Positions 16,838 through 26,133 of a stretch of DNA of 64,000 bases are shown in pieces; position 1 is the stretch's first letter, and each line of letters begins with the position of its first letter. Where the stretch lies: assembly GCA_019752635.1 (NCBI GenBank), contig JAIELX010000025.1, positions 79,389 through 143,388 on the forward strand. The letters are read 5' to 3'. The notes beneath the pieces are model-generated. The model was not told the DNA's origin, made no database searches, and saw only the letters and a list, made by a program, of their open reading frames with translations. A program made the position numbers and the translations under genes. The stretch comes from Candidatus Obscuribacterales bacterium (lineage in GTDB: Bacteria > Cyanobacteriota > Vampirovibrionia > Obscuribacterales > Obscuribacteraceae).

Positions 16838-17680
16838 ATGGACCCCGCCGAAAAACGACCGAAGATAGTTCCGCGCCAGCAAATTGAAGATACCCTCGTT
16901 GTGCCGGACAAAGAGATCTTGATGATTCCTATGGACGCAGCGTTTGCCAATCCGCCGGAGCTCTTCAAGAAACTGGAGTCAAAGCGTAGCTGGTTCACCG
17001 GGCACTTCTACAAGTGCTTGCCGTTGGTATTCGGTAACCAGCACGGATTCGCTCTTCTTTCCCCTTCAAGTTTTGTTGTTCGCTGGAATGGTCAGGACGG
17101 TCTCGATGCCCTCTCCATTCACATCCTGGAGCCTGAGCCGGGATACCAGCATCTGGTTGTTTCATCACACTTCGGCAGCGGCATTTTGACCCTTCAAAGC
17201 CGCTACATTTTTCGCACCGCCCCTGGTGTAAACCTTATGGTTAAGGAACCGCCCAATTATCCGATTGACGGATTTTCCTGGATGAATGCCGTTGTCGAAA
17301 CGGATAATTTGCGGCGCGACTTCACTTTCAACATCAAGATTACGCGTCCGCATCAAGACATCTATGTTCCGAAAGGAACCCCTGTGGGTTGCCTGGTCCC
17401 CTACCCCCGATTCTTTTTGGATGATTACAAAATGACCGAGCTGAAGGATGAAGTTGAGCTGAACAAAGCTCGCGTCACTGCTAACTACTTTGGAGAAGAT
17501 CGGGCTAGATATGGCTCTCTCGGGCAGGATTACCGCTACATGGAAGGCGTCGATGTGTTCGGCTGTCCGTTCAAAGAGCACCAGAAGACGCTGGACAGTG
17601 GCGCCTGGTGGGATAGCAGACAAGAAGATTTGAATAAGGAAAAACTACAGGACGATTTGCCCGAAGGCAAGGAAGAGTGA
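16838..17680 (+). CDS. DUF6065-like protein
   Basis: A 280-residue soluble protein. The stretch from GFSWMNAVVETDNLRRDFTF through NIKITRP to VPKGTPVGCLVPYPRFFLDD resembles the core of DUF6065, a family of uncharacterised proteins whose core often reads VVETDW, TMNW-x-TRP and GEPFCxxFP; the match is judged by eye. The C-terminal tail is highly charged. It is 4 bp after the preceding gene and 5 bp before the next, so the three are probably co-transcribed. The function is unknown. Confidence 0.7.
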   Translation: MDPAEKRPKIVPRQQIEDTLVVPDKEILMIPMDAAFANPPELFKKLESKRSWFTGHFYKCLPLVFGNQHGFALLSPSSFVVRWNGQDGLDALSIHILEPEPGYQHLVVSSHFGSGILTLQSRYIFRTAPGVNLMVKEPPNYPIDGFSWMNAVVETDNLRRDFTFNIKITRPHQDIYVPKGTPVGCLVPYPRFFLDDYKMTELKDEVELNKARVTANYFGEDRARYGSLGQDYRYMEGVDVFGCPFKEHQKTLDSGAWWDSRQEDLNKEKLQDDLPEGKEE

Positions 17681-17685
17681 TCGAA

Positions 17686-18492
17686 ATGATTAGAAAGACT
17701 CTCTTTTCGACACTGTGCGTGGCTCCATGCCTGTGCTCCGCGGCGCTTTCCTCTTCACTGCCGGAGCGGATCGGGGACAACACTTTGATCGCGGAAAAAT
17801 CGGCGCAAGTTCGCGAAACTGACCGCAAAGCGGACAAGAGCGGCATCGAATCGACAAAGACCGGCGATAAGTCTAATGGGGTGAAAAGCGATCCGTCGAA
17901 AGCCGAGGGGGCCAAAAACGATGCGAAGAAATCCGAAGCCTCCACATCAGAATCTGCAAAAGGCGACGCGCTCAAAACGGAAACTACCCAAACCAGAGTT
18001 GCACGCCAGGCGACTATAAGACAGATCATCGAAGTAACCAGGGCAAGAGAAATGCCCACCCGTATGCTGGACAGCTTGTTTGAACGGTTGATGGAAAAAC
18101 AAGACGCGACCACGGATGATGTTGCCGCTGCAATAGACGAGGCGCTCCTTCCGACGGACATGAGCGCTGAGGACCGGGCACGCTTGCAGAGTAGTCGAAC
18201 TGGGAGAGACAAACTGGAGATTACTAAAGGCTACCTCAATCAACTTGAAGTACCCCGATTTTTCGCGGTGGTGTTGCACCACCTCTTGGAGGAGCACTAC
18301 ACGGACGCTGAGTTGGAACAGCTGTTGGCGTTTTGGCAATCGCCGGTCGGACGGAAGACTATTGAACTAATGCCTTCCATGTCGCAGGATTTTGCAGAAC
18401 TGGCTCACCAATATTTTCCGCCGAAACTCGAAGAGGTTCAGGAGCAAATGATAAAAGATGCCACCAGAAAAGGCCCGATACGGAGGCGCTAG
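17686..18492 (+). CDS. Exported DUF2059-type protein
   Basis: A 268-residue protein with an N-terminal signal peptide (MIRKTLFSTLCVAPCLCSAAL), then a 75-residue linker rich in Lys, Asp, Ser and Glu, and a C-terminal domain that resembles DUF2059 (VPRFFAVVLHHLLEEHYTDAELEQLLAFWQSPVGRKTIELMPSMSQDF). DUF2059 domains have the hallmark of an F/Y-x-S-P-x-G-x-K motif, seen here as FWQSPVGRK, and are found in periplasmic proteins of unknown role. The ATG at 17686 is used because GAAGAG lies upstream at normal distance; a GTG at 17677 in the same frame would overlap the preceding stop codon. Third gene of the operon. Confidence 0.8.
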   Translation: MIRKTLFSTLCVAPCLCSAALSSSLPERIGDNTLIAEKSAQVRETDRKADKSGIESTKTGDKSNGVKSDPSKAEGAKNDAKKSEASTSESAKGDALKTETTQTRVARQATIRQIIEVTRAREMPTRMLDSLFERLMEKQDATTDDVAAAIDEALLPTDMSAEDRARLQSSRTGRDKLEITKGYLNQLEVPRFFAVVLHHLLEEHYTDAELEQLLAFWQSPVGRKTIELMPSMSQDFAELAHQYFPPKLEEVQEQMIKDATRKGPIRRR

Positions 18493-18659
18493 ATGCTGAA
18501 GTTTAGTCAGTGAGTGGAACGATGTCGCGCGGTGCGGGCTCGATGTGTTGCCAAAGGGAACCTGTCGGATGAATGCTGCGGAAGCCCCCGGGGAGCGCGG
18601 GCTACCAGTCCACTGCGGACGTCACTCCCAAAGTTACCAAATCACGATCAGGACTGCGA

Positions 18660-20792
18660 ATGAAAATGGATCACATAGAAAAAATTTCGTCAGAGTTAAA
18701 GATTTCCGCCTCGAGCGTTAAGGCGACAATAGATTTGTTTTCTGACGGATGCACGATACCGTTTATTGCTCGCTACCGAAAAGAGTCGACTGGTACGCTT
18801 GATGAGGTTGCCATCGGTGCAATTCGAGATCGCCTTGCGCAGTTGCAAGAATTGGATAAGCGGCGCGAAGCCATTTTGGAATCCCTTACCGAGCGAAACT
18901 TATTGACTGATGAGCTGTCTAAAAAAGTAACGCAAGCCGCCACGCTTACTGATCTGGAAGATGTTTATCTTCCCTATCGGCCGAAGCGCAAAACGCGCGC
19001 AAGTGCAGCCAGAGAGAAAGGCCTGGAGCCATTGGCCAGAAAGTTGTTTCACTACGAAAGCAAAGATCCTCATTCTGACGCTGCCGCTTTCATCAATGCG
19101 GAGAAAGGCGTTGAAAGTGCAGAAGATGCACTTTCCGGGGCGAGAGATATTGTTGCCGAATGGATCAGCGAAGATGAGACCTGCCGCAAAGAAATGCGCA
19201 AGCTGTGGGCGAAGCGCAGCACCATCTCCTCCCTCCTTGTGAAAGGAAAGGAAGAAGCCGGCGCTAAGTTCAAAGACTACTTCGATTGGTCTGAGTCTGC
19301 GGCGGCTGCCCCATCGCATCGAATTCTAGCGATGCTGCGCGGAGAAACCGAAGGTTTCTTGCGTATCAAGATGGGACCACCGGAGGAAGAAGGCGTTCGC
19401 GAGTTGGAAAGCCGGTACGTTCGCGGTTCGTCTCCGGTGGCCAATCAGCTGAAGTTGGCGGTCGCCGATTGCTACAAACGCCTTTTAGGTTCGTCGATGG
19501 AGACTGAACTTCGTACAGACCTGAAACAGCGCGCGGATATAGAAGCGATCAAAGTATTCGTGAATAACCTGCGTGAGTTGCTCATGGCTCCGCCGCTTGG
19601 GCAGAAGGCTGTTTTGGCGGTTGATCCGGGGTTTAGAACCGGTTGCAAAGTCGTCTGCCTGGATCGCCAGGGAAAGCTGTTACAGTTTGACGTAATCTAT
19701 CCCCACTCTGATAAGGCCAAATCCGGCGAAAAGATCATCGCGCTGTGCAAAAAGTTTGAGGTTGAGGCAATTGCGTTGGGCAATGGTACCGCCAGTCGCG
19801 AGACTGATGAATTTCTGCGGGGAATTGATTTCGCAAAAGCCGGTCTTTCTGCGATTCCTGTCGTTATGGTAAACGAAAGCGGCGCGTCAATCTATTCGGC
19901 ATCGGAAGTTGCAAGAGAAGAGTTTCCCGATCAGGACCTCACCGTTCGTGGTGCCGTATCAATCGGCAGGAGATTGATGGATCCTCTGGCGGAATTGGTA
20001 AAAATCGACCCTAAGTCGATCGGGGTGGGGCAGTATCAACATGATGTCGATCAGAATCAGCTCCAGAAGAGCCTGGACGACAGTGTTATGAGCTGTGTTA
20101 ACTCTGTTGGTGTCGAACTCAATACGGCCAGCAAGCAGCTGCTCAGTTATGTGTCCGGATTGAGCTCTACCTTGGCTAGCAACATAGTGAAATACCGAAA
20201 CGAGAACGGTGCTTTCGCCTCGCGCGATCAATTGAAAAAAGTTCCGCGGTTAGGTCCGAAAGCCTTCGAGCAATGTGCGGGATTTCTCAGGATTCGAGAT
20301 GCCGGTAACCCGCTGGACGCGAGCGCTGTGCATCCGGAGCGTTATGGACTGGTGCAGAAGATGGCGAAAGATTCCGGTGTAACAGTGGAGGACCTTATTC
20401 GCAACGAGAGTTTTCGAAAGCGAATTGACTTGAGAAAGTACACTGGCGATGGTGTCGGTCTTCCGACTCTAGAAGATATTCTGGCGGAGTTGGACAAGCC
20501 CGGTCGGGATCCACGGGCAAAGCTAGAGCCGGTCAAATTCGCAGATGGGGTGCACACCATGGACGATCTGCATGAAGGGATGCGGTTGCCTGGCATCATT
20601 ACGAATGTCACTGCATTTGGTGCATTCGTCGACATTGGCGTTCACCAGGACGGGCTGGTCCACAAAAGTGAAATGGCGAACCGTTTCGTCAGCGATCCCT
20701 CTGAAGTGGTGAAGGTGAATCAAAAGGTGGAAGTGCTTGTACTTGAAGTGGACAAGAGCCGCAAACGCATCTCCCTGAGCATGAAACGCTAA
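18660..20792 (+). CDS. tex: Tex-family RNA-binding transcription accessory protein
   Basis: A 710-residue protein matching the whole length of bacterial Tex (YhgF). Order: N-terminal helical region with FIARYRKESTGTLDEVAIGAIRDRL, a YqgF/RNase H-like fold beginning AVDPGFRTGCKVV at about residue 320, helix-hairpin-helix segments (SSTLASNIVKYRNENGAFASRDQL, VPRLGPKAFEQCAGFLRI), and a C-terminal S1 RNA-binding domain (GMRLPGIITNVTAFGAFVDIG to KRISLSMKR). Tex binds nucleic acid and affects transcription and tolerance to stress. The ATG at 18660 is chosen because AGGA precedes it by six bases and homologues start at this point. It is followed by an inverted repeat and ppk2. Confidence 0.93.
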   Translation: MKMDHIEKISSELKISASSVKATIDLFSDGCTIPFIARYRKESTGTLDEVAIGAIRDRLAQLQELDKRREAILESLTERNLLTDELSKKVTQAATLTDLEDVYLPYRPKRKTRASAAREKGLEPLARKLFHYESKDPHSDAAAFINAEKGVESAEDALSGARDIVAEWISEDETCRKEMRKLWAKRSTISSLLVKGKEEAGAKFKDYFDWSESAAAAPSHRILAMLRGETEGFLRIKMGPPEEEGVRELESRYVRGSSPVANQLKLAVADCYKRLLGSSMETELRTDLKQRADIEAIKVFVNNLRELLMAPPLGQKAVLAVDPGFRTGCKVVCLDRQGKLLQFDVIYPHSDKAKSGEKIIALCKKFEVEAIALGNGTASRETDEFLRGIDFAKAGLSAIPVVMVNESGASIYSASEVAREEFPDQDLTVRGAVSIGRRLMDPLAELVKIDPKSIGVGQYQHDVDQNQLQKSLDDSVMSCVNSVGVELNTASKQLLSYVSGLSSTLASNIVKYRNENGAFASRDQLKKVPRLGPKAFEQCAGFLRIRDAGNPLDASAVHPERYGLVQKMAKDSGVTVEDLIRNESFRKRIDLRKYTGDGVGLPTLEDILAELDKPGRDPRAKLEPVKFADGVHTMDDLHEGMRLPGIITNVTAFGAFVDIGVHQDGLVHKSEMANRFVSDPSEVVKVNQKVEVLVLEVDKSRKRISLSMKR

Positions 20793-20870
20793 GCCTCAGC
20801 GGCTCATTTGCCAAGAGGGCTCCACCCTCGGGATCTCGTTGCGATTTTATCGGCCTGCAGGCGCTGAGGC
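20793..20870 (+). promoter_or_regulatory. Long inverted repeat between tex and ppk2
   Basis: GCCTCAGCG (20793-20801), directly after the tex stop codon, pairs perfectly with CGCTGAGGC (20862-20870). Inside lies a second hairpin, GAGGG-CTCCA-CCCTC. A TAGAAT box at 20874-20879 could be a -10 element for ppk2. The structure could end tex transcription or act in the ppk2 control region; no long T run follows it. Confidence 0.45.
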
Positions 20871-20913
20871 GAGTAGAATAGAAACTCATTTCGTACAAGC
20901 GGACGAGAAGCCA

Positions 20914-21750
20914 ATGAGCAAGAAAGATAAGAAAGACCCGGTCATGGTTGCGGACACTCCTCAAGACGGACGCGTTTTGAAGCGTAAAGAGTATGAGCAC
21001 GAACTGAAACAGTTGCAAGTAGAGCTGTGTCATTTGCAAGCCTGGGTAAAAGAGACAGGCGCCCGAATTATAATTGTGTTTGAAGGTCGGGATGCCGCCG
21101 GCAAGGGCGGCACCATTAAGGCTCTTACGGAACGAGTCAGTCCGCGGGTATTTAGAGTCGTTGCTTTGCCGGCGCCAACCGAGCGGGAGAAGTCGCAGCT
21201 ATACGTGCAACGATACATGGCTCATTTTCCTGCAGCCGGCGAAATCATAATTTTTGACCGAAGCTGGTACAACCGCGCTGGAGTAGAGCATGTGATGGGC
21301 TTCTGCCAGAACGATCAGTACGAGAAATTTTTCGAACTTTGTCCACGTTTCGAAAAGACTCTCGTGGACAACGGCATCATGCTGTTCAAGTACTGGCTGG
21401 AAGTCAGCAACGAAGAGCAGAAGAAGCGATTCGAAGCGCGCATTGACGATCCACTCAGGCAGTGGAAGTTGAGCAACATGGATCTGCCGTCCCGAGAGAA
21501 TTGGTACGAGTACTCCAGAGCCCGAGACCGGATGCTGGAATGTACTGATACTGAGTTCTCGCCCTGGCATATCGTTGACTCCAACAACAAGCGTAGAGCC
21601 AGACTCAATATCATCTCGCACCTGCTCAGCAGCATCCCGTACAAGAAGGTAAAGCACGAGAAGGTTTCCTTGCCGGACAGGAATACCAAGCATGAGTATG
21701 ACGACATGGCACCGCTCAAAGATCGCAAGTGGATTCCGGTAAAGTATTAA
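20914..21750 (+). CDS. ppk2: Polyphosphate kinase 2 family protein
   Basis: A 278-residue cytoplasmic enzyme. PPK2 enzymes use inorganic polyphosphate to phosphorylate nucleotides (NDP or NMP), and some run in reverse to make polyphosphate. The Walker A motif GRDAAGKGGTIKALTERVSPR is at about residue 58, the Walker B region IIIFDRSWYNRAGVEHVMGF at about 110, and the lid region has RIDDPLRQWKLSNMDLPSRENW. The single domain and these motifs fit the class I PPK2 type, usually ADP- or GDP-directed, but the class cannot be fixed by eye. The start is the ATG at 20914; the preceding bases (GAGAAG) give a weak ribosome site. Lies between tex and a SulP transporter. Confidence 0.93.
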   Translation: MSKKDKKDPVMVADTPQDGRVLKRKEYEHELKQLQVELCHLQAWVKETGARIIIVFEGRDAAGKGGTIKALTERVSPRVFRVVALPAPTEREKSQLYVQRYMAHFPAAGEIIIFDRSWYNRAGVEHVMGFCQNDQYEKFFELCPRFEKTLVDNGIMLFKYWLEVSNEEQKKRFEARIDDPLRQWKLSNMDLPSRENWYEYSRARDRMLECTDTEFSPWHIVDSNNKRRARLNIISHLLSSIPYKKVKHEKVSLPDRNTKHEYDDMAPLKDRKWIPVKY

Positions 21751-21826
21751 ATCCTGGTCGAGGCCAGAGCGTAACCGGAAATTTGCAGCTCCGGCCGGCA
21801 CCGATTCGAATGAGCGCATCGAAGTC

Positions 21827-23527
21827 ATGAAAATGCCCGACCTGCTGAAACTGAGTCCATTGCTGAACGACCTCAGACGGTACAAAGCTGAATGGCTGCC
21901 GCCCGACCTCATCGCTGGACTCTCGGTCGCGGCTGTGCAAGTTCCAACTGCGATGGCATATGCTACCCTTGCCGGTTTTTCGCCGGAAATCGGGCTTTAC
22001 TCAAGCATCCTACCCGTTATCGTTTATGCATTCTTTGGCACATCGAAGCAGCTTGTAGTCGGTCCCGATGCTGCAACTTCAGCCATGGTGGCCTCGCTTG
22101 TCGCGCCGCTTGCTGCGGGCGATCCGACAAAGTATGTTGCCTTTTCCGCAGCGCTGTCATCAGTAGCAGGTCTGCTGATGATTGCGGGTGGAGTGCTGCG
22201 CATGGGGTTCTTCGTGAACTTCTTTGCTCGCCCTATTCTCGTAGGTTTTTTGAACGGTATTGCTATCAGCATTATTGCCGGACAAATGGGCAAGTTCCTG
22301 GGAATCGCGATACATAAACACGACTTCATTCCATCTATTTTGGAGTTGGTATCACGACTGCGTGAGACACACCTTCTCACCGTGACAATCGGTGTCTCAA
22401 CGGTTCTGATGCTGGCGGCGTTGCGCCGACTTGCGCCTAAAGCGCCGGCCTCACTAATCGCCCTCCTTGTTGCTAGCATTGGGTTGTTTTATCTGGGGGG
22501 AGCTCATTCCGGCGTGACTTTGGTGGGAAGCATTCCTGCTGGCTTGCCCCATCTTGGTTTGCCTTTTATCGGGTATCACGCGGGACAGGGAATACTCGTA
22601 GGGGCATTGGGGCTTGTAATTGTCAGTTTCACCAGCGGAATGCTGACTGCGCGTAGCTTTGCCGCGCGCGCCGGGCAGACAATAGATCCGAATCACGAAA
22701 TGTGGGCAATCGGTGCAGCGAATCTTGCCGCGGGTCTATCCGGTAGTTTTGCCGTTACTGGAGCCGATTCTCGTACGGCGGTTAATGCATCTAGCGGAAA
22801 CAAAACTCAGCTTTCTTCCGTGTTTGCAGCTATTGCAACTGGAGCAGTCGCCGCTTGCCTCTCCGGTCCTCTTGGTTATCTGCCGGTCTCAGCACTATCG
22901 GCGGTGCTGATATTTTCAGCGTGTCAGCTCGTCGATTTGGCATCGGGCAGAGAGCTGCACAGAATTGATCCATTTGAGTTCAAGCTCTCTGTTTTCACGA
23001 CTGCAGCCGTCCTTTTAATGGGGGTACTCCCGGGCGTGGCGATTTCGATTCTGGTTGCTATTGTAATTTTGCTCAAGAGGATCTACCAACCACACGATAC
23101 TGTGCTCGGATCTGTCCCCGGGCTCGAAGGGCACAACGATGTATCGCTCTCGGGGGAATCAACGACGGTGCCGGGCATCCTCGTTTGGCGTTTTGAAGGT
23201 CCGCTGGTTTTCTTTAATGCCGACTACTTCAAGACTCGGTTGCGTTATGTAGTTGATCAGGCAGCGGAAAAACCGCGCTGGCTAGTTTTAAGTTTAGAAG
23301 CTGTGTCACAGGTTGATGCGACTGGTATCAAGGCGTTTGAAGAAACAAACACGGAGATGCGAGCGCGAGGCATCGGTGTTCTTCTTGCTCGTCCGAAGAG
23401 TTACATGCGCAGGTTGCGAGAGTTTACCGGCATCGCGCAGGAAGACGTTTTTATGACGATACACTCTGCCCGGGAAGCAGCATTATTGCGCGATGCCGAG
23501 AAGTCCTCGCAAGAGCCACAGGCTTAG
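21827..23527 (+). CDS. SulP-family anion transporter with STAS domain
   Basis: A 566-residue membrane protein. The N-terminal half has the SulP signature (LPPDLIAGLSVAAVQVPTAMAYATLAGFSPEIGLYSSI) and about 11-12 hydrophobic segments; VTGADSRTAVNASSGNKTQLSSVFAA fits the conserved region of the second half. Residues from about 435 form a STAS domain with the typical DATGIKAFEE motif. SulP proteins exchange sulfate, bicarbonate or dicarboxylates; the substrate is not predictable. The last 4 bp overlap the 3' end of the convergent DUF4132-like gene. Confidence 0.9.
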   Translation: MKMPDLLKLSPLLNDLRRYKAEWLPPDLIAGLSVAAVQVPTAMAYATLAGFSPEIGLYSSILPVIVYAFFGTSKQLVVGPDAATSAMVASLVAPLAAGDPTKYVAFSAALSSVAGLLMIAGGVLRMGFFVNFFARPILVGFLNGIAISIIAGQMGKFLGIAIHKHDFIPSILELVSRLRETHLLTVTIGVSTVLMLAALRRLAPKAPASLIALLVASIGLFYLGGAHSGVTLVGSIPAGLPHLGLPFIGYHAGQGILVGALGLVIVSFTSGMLTARSFAARAGQTIDPNHEMWAIGAANLAAGLSGSFAVTGADSRTAVNASSGNKTQLSSVFAAIATGAVAACLSGPLGYLPVSALSAVLIFSACQLVDLASGRELHRIDPFEFKLSVFTTAAVLLMGVLPGVAISILVAIVILLKRIYQPHDTVLGSVPGLEGHNDVSLSGESTTVPGILVWRFEGPLVFFNADYFKTRLRYVVDQAAEKPRWLVLSLEAVSQVDATGIKAFEETNTEMRARGIGVLLARPKSYMRRLREFTGIAQEDVFMTIHSAREAALLRDAEKSSQEPQA

Positions 23528-26133
23528 CGCTGGTAACGAGTCGTTAGTGTGCGGAGGTCACATAGCACTTCGCTCAGGGCTATTGGATCAACTGTGCCTA
23601 GTACTACTGCCTGGCGTGAGCCGGGCGGATCCGAGTTGTTATGATTGCCTTTGACAAAGTAACAATGCTCAATTTTCTGGTCGTCGGACTCATGCGGTGC
23701 ACCGGCGAAAATTCCTGAGTATTCGATGATTGCGGTTACATCTGCTTCTGAGAAGAAACGCGTATGGTGAAAGAAATAGCCGCCGTCGATAGCGGGACCA
23801 CGCAACCAGCCTTGCTTCTCCAGGAAGCTCGGTAGTGCCACTGCTTCAACTTTTCGACCAATAAACGTGGACAACTGCTGGCCTTTCGCTTCGTCTTCCG
23901 TCAGGCGGCTAGTCGGCCGACCTAGCTGAGCAAACGGCGGAATCAACTTGTAGTCGGAAAAAATTGCAGTCCACTGTGTAATGTCTTGCTCGTTCAACAG
24001 GCACGGATGCGCGATGCTGATCCTTGCAGTAGAGATTATCTGCAGATCTCTATCATTAGAATCTGCAAACCCCCCCTCTGCCGTCAATCTGAATGCCCGG
24101 GACTGTGCCCCGTCCGGTTCGCTTGCCTGCCAGAGTAGCTGTTGCGCAATCGAGACCAGTAGCGGATGACTGACAATAAATTGTTCGAACTCAGTTAGCG
24201 ACCACGTACGTTGGTCAATCATCGCGCGTTCCAAGCGCGCCGGTTGCTGTTTGGCGAATGACTGCAGTTCTTTCTTTATTGTCTTCCATTCTGCCTTTGC
24301 CCTCGCCACCATTTCCGGATCATCTTTCGAGTTCGAGTCCGGTAAGCCGGGCCGCGTTTTTCCGTCAGGGCAGAGAATCGATGGTTTCAGTTCTTTTGAA
24401 ATGAGTATCTCGAAGTTTCTGTTTCCGTATTCCAAAATTCTTGATCGCCCGGACACAAAACCGCAGTGAGGGACTATGCGGTCCTCTAGCTCTCCGCGCG
24501 TGAGATTGCGATCTGCTGCGATACGATCGATGTATTCCGATGCTTTGGTGCGAAGTGAACGCAGCTCATCGGAATGTGCAATCTCATTGATCTTCATCAG
24601 AGTTGCATCGCTTCCCCTGAGTCTCATCGCCTCCAGTCCGAGCATCGCCCGCTGTTGTAGTCCGATTTTGCGCCATTCGACCATTAGGGGGAAAAGGCTG
24701 GCTACAAGTTCATCAGATCCGAGCAGACCAAAAGACAGCATCATCCACTTCTCTTTCGTATTAGCGCCGGCTTCCAGCCACTTCTCAAACAGGTCGCGCA
24801 GGAACCAGTCGAAAGTATTTTTCTCTGCTTTCTCCCGCAACGTTTGAATAAAGGGCGCGATCTCGCTTGTGGTACTGCTTCTCAGTGCTGACAACAACGT
24901 GTGCACTTGATCGTCATTGAGTTTGTAGCCGTCAATAATTAGAGGATACAGGCTGCTCAGATTTAGCCAGGTCGGTGGTCTTGAGCGTGTGCTCGGCCGA
25001 ATCAACGCAAACTGTTCTGCCAACCAAATCGGTGCTTCGCCTGCAGGAGCCGCGTGCTTGGCATTCTGCTCTCTCGAAAAGGAACTTGCCAGCAACATCG
25101 CCCTGTCTTTTAGGTCGGGGTGGGTGCGCGCTATTTCCTTTGCGGCTGCCAGCGTGTACTCGGGAAAGGTGTCCATCCATACGCGGGCGGCAGCGGGCGC
25201 TCTGGACGTGAAGAACAATTCCACTATATGCGGTGCCACTGCGGCTGTTTTGATGGAGACCAGCGCGGAGATCTTCTCTTCCGCCTCTGTCTTGCCTCTA
25301 GAGATCAAGACGCACTTCTTGAGCGGTGTTGGCGCCGAGTCCTCCGTGTGTGCTATCCAGGCGAGCATATCGTCGCGCGTGAGCAGCAAAAGTTTCAGGC
25401 GCTCAAAGTGCTCTCTAACATCATCGGCTCCAAGCCCCCAGAGCAGAGAAAGTGAACCTAATAGGAACGCGACATCCATGTTCGAGCTGAAGGCGCCATC
25501 GGTCCAGCTGCGTACTATCGGTGCTACAACCTCCTCCATGCCGAGAGCTGCGCACATGAATGTTAGTGCCGAGACGTCGAAAGAATTGCTGCGCCAATGA
25601 TTCCGTCCCGGCAGGCGCGCTGTTAGTTCCGTGCGGAGAGCTTCTTTCTGGTTCTCTTCCAGATAGGGAAGCACGAATTTGCGGAAGGCAAGTACAAATG
25701 GTGGTGGTGTCAGATTCGGCATCTCGCACAATACAGTTAACGTTTGCCAGTCGTGCATCTTGATTAGTGGGATAACGGCGTAATCACCGAGATTGGCAAT
25801 CGCGGACTTTGTTAGTTGAATCGTTGGGGGCGCTTCGCCGTGAAGCGTTTGCTCCGCGATCTTTCGCGCTTCCTTGTCGGTCGATGCTTCTCTTTGTGCC
25901 TCGAACATTGCTATCATGGCGTGGAGCCAAAATTCGGTTTCTTCTGTTGTCCAAAAATCCGGCGCCCGATTGAAGCACCACTTGGAGTGCCACTGATCGA
26001 TTCGATCCGGCATGGACTTCAGGTCATTGAATGCCCTTTGCTTATCGAACACGCGGGGAGGTTCAGGTACCAGCGGGGGTAGACGGCGCCATGGCGCCAG
26101 AAACCAGTCTGCGGGATGAAGCTTGATATTCAT
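23524..26133 (-). CDS. DUF4132-like protein
   Basis: An 869-residue soluble protein. The C-terminal 250 residues carry a DUF4132-like region (the sequence around FSDYKLIPPFAQLGRPTSRL, then KQGWLRGPAIDGGYFFHHTR and a terminal VVLGTVDPIALSEVLCDLRTL), as in the MolR group of WGR/DUF4132 proteins. The N-terminal two thirds is helical and may be HEAT-like. Function is unknown in the family. The start ATG overlaps the stop of the upstream membrane gene by 4 bp (ATGA), so the two are translationally coupled. Confidence 0.75.
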   Translation of the reverse strand: MNIKLHPADWFLAPWRRLPPLVPEPPRVFDKQRAFNDLKSMPDRIDQWHSKWCFNRAPDFWTTEETEFWLHAMIAMFEAQREASTDKEARKIAEQTLHGEAPPTIQLTKSAIANLGDYAVIPLIKMHDWQTLTVLCEMPNLTPPPFVLAFRKFVLPYLEENQKEALRTELTARLPGRNHWRSNSFDVSALTFMCAALGMEEVVAPIVRSWTDGAFSSNMDVAFLLGSLSLLWGLGADDVREHFERLKLLLLTRDDMLAWIAHTEDSAPTPLKKCVLISRGKTEAEEKISALVSIKTAAVAPHIVELFFTSRAPAAARVWMDTFPEYTLAAAKEIARTHPDLKDRAMLLASSFSREQNAKHAAPAGEAPIWLAEQFALIRPSTRSRPPTWLNLSSLYPLIIDGYKLNDDQVHTLLSALRSSTTSEIAPFIQTLREKAEKNTFDWFLRDLFEKWLEAGANTKEKWMMLSFGLLGSDELVASLFPLMVEWRKIGLQQRAMLGLEAMRLRGSDATLMKINEIAHSDELRSLRTKASEYIDRIAADRNLTRGELEDRIVPHCGFVSGRSRILEYGNRNFEILISKELKPSILCPDGKTRPGLPDSNSKDDPEMVARAKAEWKTIKKELQSFAKQQPARLERAMIDQRTWSLTEFEQFIVSHPLLVSIAQQLLWQASEPDGAQSRAFRLTAEGGFADSNDRDLQIISTARISIAHPCLLNEQDITQWTAIFSDYKLIPPFAQLGRPTSRLTEDEAKGQQLSTFIGRKVEAVALPSFLEKQGWLRGPAIDGGYFFHHTRFFSEADVTAIIEYSGIFAGAPHESDDQKIEHCYFVKGNHNNSDPPGSRQAVVLGTVDPIALSEVLCDLRTLTTRYQR

